A DNA stretch of 64,000 nt from Streptomyces cyaneogriseus subsp. noncyanogenus (GTDB lineage Bacteria > Actinomycetota > Actinomycetes > Streptomycetales > Streptomycetaceae), in assembly GCF_000931445.1 (NCBI RefSeq), contig NZ_CP010849.1, positions 4,402,001 to 4,466,000 of the forward strand. Reading direction: 5' to 3'. This document shows, piece by piece, positions 57,779 to 64,000 of this stretch (position 1 is its first letter; the number at the start of each line of letters is the position of its first letter). The translations under genes were made by a program, and so were the position numbers. Below the pieces are notes generated by a model. It had not been told where the DNA came from. It did no database searches and was given only the letters and a program-made list of their open reading frames with translations.

Positions 57779-59332
57779 GTGGGCCGCCTGGACCGGCTCC
57801 GCCGGCCGTGGGCCGCGTGGAGGGCGGCGGCGGGAGGCGCGGCGGCCGGGCGGCGGGCCGGGACACGGCCGGCGGGGTCCTCCGGGACGGAGTCTTCGGG
57901 AGCCGGGCGGCGGGCGGCCGCGCGGCAGGCGGCCGGGCGGCGGCCCCGCCTGCTGTCGCTGCGGACCACGTTCGCGATGTCGTTCGCGGCCGTCACCGCG
58001 GTGGTCACGGTCCTCGTCGGCGTGCTGTCGTACAACGCCGCCGCCCGCCTGGTCCGCGTGGACCACGAGACCGTCTTCGCACAGGTCGTGCAGGACCTGC
58101 GCAACGAGGTCCGGGAGACCCGGATGTCCCCCGACGACTTCTCCTCCAGCGCGCCCGGCCACGATCTGGTGCGCCCGGCCCGCACCGACGTGCAGGTCCT
58201 CGGACCGGACGGCACCGTCACCGACGCGTCGAGCCCGCGGCTGCCGGTCACCGACGCCGACCGCAGGACGGCGGGCGCACCCGTGGCCGGGCGGATGGTC
58301 CAGCACCGGGACATCGACGTCGGCGACGACGTCTACCGCATCGCCACCGTCGCCCTCGGCGGCGGACGGGGCGCGGTGCAGGTGGCGCAGGAGTTCAGCG
58401 ACACCGAGGACCTGCTGCGGGCGCTTCAGCGGCGGACCCTGGTCCTGATGGCCGCGGTCGTCACCGCCGCCGGGCTCTTCGGCTGGTGGCTGGCCCGGCG
58501 GATCACCCGCCGCCTGGTGGCGCTGACCGCCGCCGCCGAGGACGTCGCCCGCACCCGCCGCCTCGGCATCCAGGTCCCGGTCACCGGCTACGACGAGGTC
58601 GGCCGCCTCGGCCGCGCCTTCGACCGCATGCTGGGCCGCCTCGCCCAGTCGGAGGAGGACCAGCGCCGCCTGGTCCAGGACGCCGGCCACGAGCTGCGCA
58701 CGCCGCTCACCTCGCTGCGGACCAACATCTCGCTGCTGCGCCGCATCGACGAACTGCCGCCCGCGGCCCGCGAGGAACTGGTCGCCGACCTCGGCCAGGA
58801 GGCCCGCGAACTGACCGATCTCGTCAACGAGCTGGTCGACCTGGCGGCCGGCCAGTCCGACACCGAGCCCCCGCGGGAGGTGGACCTCGCCGAGCTCGCC
58901 CACGAGGTCGCGGTGCTGGTACGGCGCCGTACCGGCCGGAGGATAACGGTCCGCGCGTGCGGCGACACCAGGGCCGTCGGCCGCCCCGGCATGCTGACCC
59001 GCGCGCTGTCCAACCTGGTCGAGAACGCCGCGAAGTTCGACCGGGACGGCACGGCGCCGATCGAGGTCGCCGTCGCCGGGCCCGCCCGTCCCGGCACCGT
59101 CCGCATCGAGGTCCTCGACCGCGGCCCCGGCATCGCCGACTGCGATCTGGTCCGCGTCTTCGACCGCTTCTACCGCGCCGCCGACGCCCGCTCCCTGCCC
59201 GGCTCGGGCCTCGGCCTGTCCATCGTGCGCGAGGTGGCGCTCGCCCACGGCGGAGCCCCGTTCGCCCACCGGCGGGAGGGGGGCGGCTCGGTGATCGGCT
59301 TCACGGTGGGCGGGGGCGCCGCGGAGGGCTAG
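57779..59332 (+). CDS. Sensor histidine kinase
   Basis: A 517-residue kinase. A basic, low-complexity N-terminal tail (1-58) precedes TM1 at about 62-86. The periplasmic sensor spans 87-215, TM2 about 222-240 (LMAAVVTAAGLFGWWLA), and HAMP about 240-295. The H box is VQDAGHELRTPLTSLR, the N box ALSNLVENAAKFDRD, and the G boxes DRGPGIADCDL and GSGLGLSIV. Its GTG start overlaps nothing and begins at the base after the regulator's stop, so the two form an operon. The external signal is unknown. Confidence 0.95.
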   Translation: MGRLDRLRRPWAAWRAAAGGAAAGRRAGTRPAGSSGTESSGAGRRAAARQAAGRRPRLLSLRTTFAMSFAAVTAVVTVLVGVLSYNAAARLVRVDHETVFAQVVQDLRNEVRETRMSPDDFSSSAPGHDLVRPARTDVQVLGPDGTVTDASSPRLPVTDADRRTAGAPVAGRMVQHRDIDVGDDVYRIATVALGGGRGAVQVAQEFSDTEDLLRALQRRTLVLMAAVVTAAGLFGWWLARRITRRLVALTAAAEDVARTRRLGIQVPVTGYDEVGRLGRAFDRMLGRLAQSEEDQRRLVQDAGHELRTPLTSLRTNISLLRRIDELPPAAREELVADLGQEARELTDLVNELVDLAAGQSDTEPPREVDLAELAHEVAVLVRRRTGRRITVRACGDTRAVGRPGMLTRALSNLVENAAKFDRDGTAPIEVAVAGPARPGTVRIEVLDRGPGIADCDLVRVFDRFYRAADARSLPGSGLGLSIVREVALAHGGAPFAHRREGGGSVIGFTVGGGAAEG

Positions 59333-59375
59333 GGGCTGTCTGAAGACCCCGCCCCCAACCCGGTCGACCCTCCGC

Positions 59376-59807
59376 TCAGGGCCACACCAGGCAGTAAGGC
59401 TGATGCCCCGCCTCGTGCAGCCGGTGGCTGAAGTCCTGCCACTCGTGCAGCAGCCGGTACACCGCGAACGCGTCCCGGGGGCCGCCCCGGTCCGGGACCG
59501 TGGACCAGATGAAGGCCGCCGCGCCGACCGCCTCCTCGCCGATGCCGCGCAGGGGGTCGACGACGGTCATGGGGAGCTTGACGACGGCGTAGTCGGGGTG
59601 GAGGACGACGAGCTCCAGCGGGGGCACGCGGTGCAGGGGCACGCCCTCGATGCCGGTGAGGACCATGGCCGCCATGGTCTCCGGCTTGATCTTGGTGAAC
59701 ATGCCGTTCATGCCGAGCTCGTCGCCGCCGAGTTCCTCGGGGCGCATCGAGATCGGGACGCGGGCCGCGGTCGCGCCGTCGGGCGCGCCGAAGTACTTGT
59801 ACGTCAC
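59376..59807 (-). CDS. Conserved hypothetical protein
   Basis: A 143-residue protein starting VTYKYFGAPDGATAARVPIS and ending in LHEAGHQPYCLVWP. I recall nearly identical proteins across Streptomyces without known function. The sequence is mixed alpha/beta with no signal peptide or membrane segment and no nucleotide-binding or catalytic motif I recognise. GTG 59807 is chosen by similarity to those proteins; the GTG at 59813 would add two residues. It faces the histidine-kinase gene and is separated by 43 bp. Confidence 0.72.
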   Translation of the reverse strand: MTYKYFGAPDGATAARVPISMRPEELGGDELGMNGMFTKIKPETMAAMVLTGIEGVPLHRVPPLELVVLHPDYAVVKLPMTVVDPLRGIGEEAVGAAAFIWSTVPDRGGPRDAFAVYRLLHEWQDFSHRLHEAGHQPYCLVWP

Positions 59808-60467
59808 CCCCACCCGGCCACCATTCCTGCTCCCCGCCCTCAGTCGGTCGACCCCGTGGTCCAGCCGGTCCGGCTCGCGCGGTGCGCCGTGTGCCCGGCG
59901 TGCTTCGGTCGTTTCCTCCGCGTCGCGCCGGTGCCTTCCCCGCCGGGCGCGCCGAGGACCCAGGTCGCCGGTCCCCTCGCCCAGTCCGCCACCGCGATGC
60001 ATATCTCCACCCGACTGCTTTTCTAGGACGCGTGGCCCCGGCCGCGCAACCCGATCATCGTGTCAGTGACCTCCCCCACGGCCGCGCGCCGAAACGTGCG
60101 GTGGAACATCTGTCCGCAGGAGAGCAGCCCCCGCACGCATGCCCGTGTGAACTCCGTGTATGGCCTCCAGTCTTGCAGACGATGGGGCTCCGTGGCTGGT
60201 TGTCCGACCGGTGCCGTCGCCGCCGCTTTCCGGCGGGGCGCCGAGCGGGGCCGTCCGCCGCCCGCCGACGCCCGGCCCCCGGCCCTCCCCGGCCCCGCCT
60301 CCGCCCCGTCCGCGCCGCCCCCGGGAGGCCGCCCGCCCCCCGCGCCCGGCTGCCGTCCGCCCCGCTGGCCTACCCTGAGGAGGTCACTGGCGACCGGTAC
60401 CCGAGAAGCCAAGGACGCGCGAGAAGCCCGAGAAGCACGACGGAGAAGGTCGGAGAAGTCGCAGGTC
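59808..60467. other. 660-bp region upstream of hemL
   Basis: No supported gene is seen, only frames lacking family matches. The stretch 60220-60370 is strongly C-rich on the plus strand. TACCCT at 60371-60376 is a possible -10 box for hemL. The last 65 bp carry five GAGAAG repeats. It may be the hemL regulatory region plus a long leader. The part from 59808 to 60150 shows nothing I can name. Confidence 0.5.
60403..60458 (+). repeat. Five GAGAAG repeats in the hemL leader
   Basis: GAGAAG occurs at 60403, 60421, 60430, 60443 and 60453, all within 65 bp of ATG 60468. The last copy (GGAGAAG) is correctly placed as the ribosome binding site, and the earlier ones look like extra copies of it. Confidence 0.7.
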
Positions 60468-61784
60468 ATGAGCGATCTGGCATATCCATACGAAGCCCCA
60501 GCCTCGCAGGCTCTGTTCGACCGTGCGGCGGCCGTCACGCCCGGCGGCGTGAACTCCCCGGTGCGCGCCTTCGGCGCCGTGGGCGGCACGCCCCGGTTCA
60601 TGGTGTCCGGCACCGGGCCGTATCTGACCGACGCCGACGGGCGGGAGTACGTCGACCTCGTCTGCTCCTGGGGTCCGATGATCCTCGGGCACGCGCACCC
60701 CGAGGTGATCGCCGCCGTGCAGGAGGCGGTCGCGCGCGGCACCTCCTTCGGCACGCCCGGTGAGGGCGAGGTGGCGCTCGCCGAGGAGATGGTGGACCGC
60801 ATCGCGCCGCTGGAGCAGGTGCGGCTGGTGTCCAGCGGCACCGAGGCGACCATGTCGGCGATCCGGCTGGCCCGCGGCTTCACCCGGCGGTCCAAGGTGG
60901 TCAAGTTCGCCGGGTGCTACCACGGGCACGTCGACTCGCTGCTCGCCGCGGCCGGCTCCGGCGTCGCCACCTTCGCGCTGCCCGACACCCCGGGGGTGAC
61001 GGGCGCGCAGGCGGGCGACACCATCGTCCTGCCCTACAACGACCTCGACGCGGTGCGGGCCGCCTTCGCCGCCCACCCCGGGGAGATCGCCTGCGTGATC
61101 ACCGAGGCGTCGCCGGGCAACATGGGCGTCGTACCGCCGCTGCCCGGGTTCAACCAAGGGCTGAAGGACCTGTGTGCCGAGAACGGCGCGCTGTACATCT
61201 CCGACGAGGTGATGACCGGCTTCCGCACCAGCCGCGCCGGGTGGTTCGGGATCGACGGGGTCGTCCCCGACCTGATGACCTTCGGCAAGGTGATGGGCGG
61301 CGGCTTCCCGGCCGCGGCCTTCGGCGGGCGCGCCGACGTCATGGCGCACCTGGCCCCGGCCGGCCCCGTCTACCAGGCCGGCACCCTCTCCGGGAACCCG
61401 GTCGCCACCGCCGCCGGTCTCGCCCAGCTCCGGCTGCTCGACGACGCGGCGTACGAGAAGGTCGACGCCGTCTCCGCGCAGATCCAGGCCCTGGTCACCG
61501 AGGCGCTGAGCAAGGAGGGCGTGGCGCACACGCTGCAGACCGCCTCCAACATGTTCTCCGTCTTCTTCACCGACCGGCCGGTGCGCGACTACGCGGACGC
61601 CAAGACGCAGGAGGCGTTCCGCTTCAACGCCTTCTTCCACGCGATGCTCGCGCAGGGCGTCTACCTGCCGCCGTCGGCCTTCGAGTCCTGGTTCGTGTCC
61701 ACCGCCCACGACGAGCGGGCGGTCCAGCGGATCGCCGACGCGCTTCCGGCGGCGGCGCGGGCGGCGGCGGAGGCGACCGCATGA
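60468..61784 (+). CDS. hemL: Glutamate-1-semialdehyde 2,1-aminomutase
   Basis: A 438-residue PLP enzyme that converts glutamate-1-semialdehyde, the HemA product, into 5-aminolevulinate. Visible blocks are TPGGVNSPVRAFGAVGGTP near the start, the PLP-phosphate site VSSGTEATMSAIRLAR, and the Schiff-base Lys in TFGKVMGGGFPAAAFGG. ISDEVMTGFR carries the PLP-ring Asp. GGAGAAG is 9 nt upstream. It overlaps the histidine phosphatase gene by ATGA. It completes the C5 route of the heme genes at 22-39 kb. Confidence 0.97.
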   Translation: MSDLAYPYEAPASQALFDRAAAVTPGGVNSPVRAFGAVGGTPRFMVSGTGPYLTDADGREYVDLVCSWGPMILGHAHPEVIAAVQEAVARGTSFGTPGEGEVALAEEMVDRIAPLEQVRLVSSGTEATMSAIRLARGFTRRSKVVKFAGCYHGHVDSLLAAAGSGVATFALPDTPGVTGAQAGDTIVLPYNDLDAVRAAFAAHPGEIACVITEASPGNMGVVPPLPGFNQGLKDLCAENGALYISDEVMTGFRTSRAGWFGIDGVVPDLMTFGKVMGGGFPAAAFGGRADVMAHLAPAGPVYQAGTLSGNPVATAAGLAQLRLLDDAAYEKVDAVSAQIQALVTEALSKEGVAHTLQTASNMFSVFFTDRPVRDYADAKTQEAFRFNAFFHAMLAQGVYLPPSAFESWFVSTAHDERAVQRIADALPAAARAAAEATA

Positions 61785-62473
61785 GCGGCACCGGCACCGG
61801 CGACGACATCACCGTCGTCCACCTGATGCGGCACGGCGAGGTGGAGAACCCCACCGGCGTGCTCTACGGCCGTCTGCCCGGCTACCACCTGTCCGAGCTG
61901 GGCCGGCGGATGGCCGACCGGGTCGCCGAGCACCTCGCCCCCCGCGACATCACCTACGTCGTCGCCTCCCCGCTGGAGCGGGCGCAGGAGACGGCGACGC
62001 CGATCGCCAAGGCGCACGGGCTGGACCTGGCCACCGACGAGCGGCTCATCGAGGCCGACAACGTCTTCCAGGGCAAGACGTTCGGCGTCGGGGACGGCGC
62101 GCTGCGGCGGCCGGAGAACTGGCGGCATCTGGTCAACCCGTTCCGGCCGTCGTGGGGCGAGCCCTACGTCGACCAGGTGGTGCGCATGATGGGCGCGCTG
62201 AACGCGGCCAAGGACCGGGCGCGCGGCCATGAGGCGGTGCTGGTCAGCCATCAGCTGCCGATCTGGATCGTGCGGTCGTACGTCGAGCGCCGCCGGCTGT
62301 GGCACGACCCGCGCAAGCGGCAGTGCACGCTCGCCTCGCTGACCTCGTTCACGTACCAGGGCGACCGGATCGTGTCCGTCGGCTACACCGAGCCGGCCCG
62401 CGATCTCGTCCCCGCCCACCTGCTGGCGGGCGCCAGGCCGGTCAAGGGGAAGAGCAAGGCGTACGGGGCGTGA
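61781..62473 (+). CDS. Histidine phosphatase family protein
   Basis: A 230-residue phosphoglycerate-mutase-like phosphatase. The catalytic block is VVHLMRHGEVENPTG (RHG), with the second Arg in VVASPLERAQETATP, and the second His in AVLVSHQLPIWIV. Start ATG 61781 overlaps hemL by ATGA, so translation is coupled. The family removes phosphate from small metabolites; coupling with hemL is conserved in Streptomyces as I recall, but the substrate is unknown. The C-terminal VKGKSKAYGA is basic and flexible. Confidence 0.92.
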   Translation: MSGTGTGDDITVVHLMRHGEVENPTGVLYGRLPGYHLSELGRRMADRVAEHLAPRDITYVVASPLERAQETATPIAKAHGLDLATDERLIEADNVFQGKTFGVGDGALRRPENWRHLVNPFRPSWGEPYVDQVVRMMGALNAAKDRARGHEAVLVSHQLPIWIVRSYVERRRLWHDPRKRQCTLASLTSFTYQGDRIVSVGYTEPARDLVPAHLLAGARPVKGKSKAYGA

Positions 62474-62659
62474 GCCCGGCCGGGGGCCGGTGCCGCGGCC
62501 GGGTGGCCTGCGTCACGGGCGGCCCGTCCCCGCGTTCCTCCGGAGTTCTTGTGCATATGCCGCACGTATTTTCGTAAAGCGCACGTATTTCCGGAACCTC
62601 CCCCTTTGTCACGTCCTCTGACTGGGTGACCACCAGAGGATGTGACGAACGGGGATGCG

Positions 62660-63898
62660 ATGCGCACTCTCTCCCGCAGGGGAATGCTCGGGCTCGGCGC
62701 GGGCGCCGCGGCCGGCGCCGGGCTGGCCGGCTGCGGCTCCCACACGGTGACGGACGGGACGCGGCACGCCGGTGGCTCCGGCGGCCGGCCGTCCGCGTCC
62801 GGCACCACCGCGCCGCCCGCCCGGCCCATCGGCGACGGCTCCACCTCCTACACCGGCAGCCAGCCCCACCAGCCGGAACGGCCGGTGCCGCTGGAGCCCG
62901 GCCAGACCCCGCCGCAGTTCGTCGTCTTCTCCTGGGACGGGGCCGGGGAGGTCGGCAACGGCCTCTTCCCGCGCTTCCTGGACCTCGCCAAGGAGCACGG
63001 CGCGCACATGACCTTCTTCCTCTCGGGCCTGTATCTGCTGCCCGAGTCGAAGAAGCGGCTGTACGACCCGCCGAACAACCCGCGCGGCGCCTCCGACATC
63101 GGCTACCTCACCGACGCGCACATCAAGGAGACCCTGACGTACGTCCGCCGGGCCTGGCTGGAGGGCCACGAGATCGGCACCCACTTCAACGGGCACTTCT
63201 GCGGCGGGCGGGGCAGTGTCGCCCACTGGACCCCGCGGCAGTGGCGCAGCGAGATCGAGCAGGCGAAGTCCTTCGTGACGCGGTGGCGGACCCACACCGG
63301 CTGGACCGGTCTGCCGTCCCTGCCCTTCGACTACGACAAGGAACTCACCGGCGGCCGTACGCCCTGCCTGCTGGGCCAGGAGAACCTGCTGCCCGTCGCC
63401 CGCGAGCTCGGCTGGCGCTACGACGCCTCCTCGCCCGGCGGCCGCCAGGTCTGGCCGGTCAAGCGGCAGGGGATATGGGACCTGCCGTTGCAGCAGATAC
63501 CTTTCCCCGGCCGTTCGTTCGAGGTCCTCTCGATGGACTACAACATGCTCGCCAACCAGTCGCTCAACTCCACCAGGGCGCCCGCCCACAACTACCCCGG
63601 ATGGCGGGAACAGTCGGCACAGGCGTACATATCCGGCTTCAAGCGGGCATACGAGACAAACAGGGCGCCGTTCTTCATCGGCAACCACTTCGAGGAGTGG
63701 AACGGCGGCATCTACATGGACGCCGTGGAGGAGGCCCTGAAGTACATCGCGCGGGAGCGGGAGAAGGGCGGGGACATCCGGATGGTCTCCTTCCGGCAGT
63801 TCACCGACTGGCTGGACGTCCAGCGGCCACAGGTGCTGGACGCATGGCGCACCCTCGATGTCGGGCAGGCGCCGGCCGCCGGGTGGAAGCGGCTCTGA
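62660..63898 (+). CDS. Tat-type lipoprotein with polysaccharide-deacetylase-like domain
   Basis: A 412-residue exported protein. The N-terminus MRTLSRRGMLGLGAG carries a twin-arginine-like SRRGML, and the hydrophobic stretch ends in a lipobox GLAGC at about residue 27. A Ser/Gly/Pro linker spans 28-75. The domain resembles NodB-type deacetylases: FVVFSWDGAGEVGN with a key Asp, and GHEIGTHFNGHF in place of the usual His-x3-His metal motif. It may act on cell-wall or surface glycans. ATG 62660 is preferred over GTG 62642. It follows the hemL pair and precedes a partial gene. Confidence 0.8.
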   Translation: MRTLSRRGMLGLGAGAAAGAGLAGCGSHTVTDGTRHAGGSGGRPSASGTTAPPARPIGDGSTSYTGSQPHQPERPVPLEPGQTPPQFVVFSWDGAGEVGNGLFPRFLDLAKEHGAHMTFFLSGLYLLPESKKRLYDPPNNPRGASDIGYLTDAHIKETLTYVRRAWLEGHEIGTHFNGHFCGGRGSVAHWTPRQWRSEIEQAKSFVTRWRTHTGWTGLPSLPFDYDKELTGGRTPCLLGQENLLPVARELGWRYDASSPGGRQVWPVKRQGIWDLPLQQIPFPGRSFEVLSMDYNMLANQSLNSTRAPAHNYPGWREQSAQAYISGFKRAYETNRAPFFIGNHFEEWNGGIYMDAVEEALKYIAREREKGGDIRMVSFRQFTDWLDVQRPQVLDAWRTLDVGQAPAAGWKRL

Positions 63899-63964
63899 AA
63901 TGCGGCTTTCCGCGCGTGAGGGGGGTGCGAAAGATCCCCGGAACGGACATGCGAAACTTTTCAC

Positions 63965-64000
63965 ATGAGTGCCGCCAGCCGCGCCCCCCTGCGCTCGAAC
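63965..64000 (+). CDS. Start of a gene cut by the window end
   Basis: ATG 63965 opens a frame of 12 codons (MSAASRAPLRSN) to the window edge. The basic, Ala/Ser-rich start could be a signal peptide. In S. coelicolor the hemL and phosphatase genes are followed, as I recall, by a cytochrome c biogenesis cluster that begins with a thioredoxin-like (ResA/TlpA) lipoprotein, so this is a candidate. Too short to verify. Confidence 0.3.
   Translation, partial: MSAASRAPLRSN

Noticed and set aside
59403..60026. Plus-strand frame opposite the conserved hypothetical gene
   Set aside because: The minus-strand protein matches a conserved Streptomyces family by recall; the plus frame is a compositional shadow.
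60060..60467. An N-terminal extension of hemL to 60060
   Set aside because: The extra 136 residues are Pro/Arg/Ala-rich and unlike any HemL; ATG 60468 has a good ribosome site and gives the family length.

Overview
This 64 kb window is a chromosomal segment of a Streptomyces (high-GC actinobacterium). The signs are very high GC with strong third-position bias, frequent GTG/TTG starts, 4-bp ATGA/GTGA overlaps inside operons, and several genes known from Streptomyces: the developmental sigma factor BldN with its anti-sigma factor RsbN, a BldC-like regulator, the Rex-controlled rex-hemACD operon, a class I lysyl-tRNA synthetase next to argS, and a WhiJ/BldB/AbaA-type regulatory trio. The window opens inside a purine permease and closes 12 codons into the next gene.

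Layout. 1-13 kb: permease end, small RHH protein, MarR regulator with an MFS exporter, a Uma2-family protein, a 2'-5' RNA ligase-like enzyme, a 28-residue membrane peptide, an aldo/keto reductase, a deletion scar of a second Uma2 gene, an aminoglycoside-adenylyltransferase-like gene, a GDSL esterase, an anchored surface protein, a TetR regulator divergent from a DrrAB-type ABC exporter, a HAD phosphatase and an AcuC-type deacetylase. 13-20 kb: a phosphatase-like protein, a BldC-like regulator, ribosomal microprotein bS22, an epimerase, an acyltransferase, then rsbN and bldN on the minus strand and a HAD-IB phosphatase. 20.8-26.6 kb: a glutaredoxin-like gene, then rex-hemA-hemC-hemD, with a Rex operator on the promoter and a strong hairpin after hemD.

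26.7-38.0 kb: an accessory block of about 11.3 kb lies between hemD and hemB. It holds a type I restriction-modification system in the order hsdR-hsdS-hsdM, a WhiJ-like/BldB-like pair divergent from an AbaA-like ATPase, a winged-helix/zinc-ribbon protein, and a two-gene module of a second DprA-like protein and a ComF-like phosphoribosyltransferase. hemB follows with its own leaderless-type promoter.

39-64 kb: a DUF4232 lipoprotein, a membrane-anchored HTH sensor-like protein, a PLP aminotransferase, an arylamine N-acetyltransferase, argS and lysS (divergent), a DUF2637 membrane protein, two DUF3558 lipoproteins, RtcB, an SDR, a YnfA-type membrane protein with a heptamer tandem repeat upstream, a MarR regulator followed by a two-component flavin monooxygenase pair, an OmpR-type two-component system, a conserved hypothetical, hemL with a histidine phosphatase, and a Tat-type lipoprotein with a polysaccharide-deacetylase-like fold.

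Two themes recur. First, tetrapyrrole synthesis: glutamyl-tRNA to uroporphyrinogen III, with hemA, hemC, hemD, hemB and hemL all present and the first block under NADH/NAD control by Rex. Second, many single genes have a -10 box exactly 6-7 nt before the start codon, the signature of leaderless mRNA, and this helped decide several starts. No rRNA, tRNA, CRISPR array or insertion sequence was recognised.
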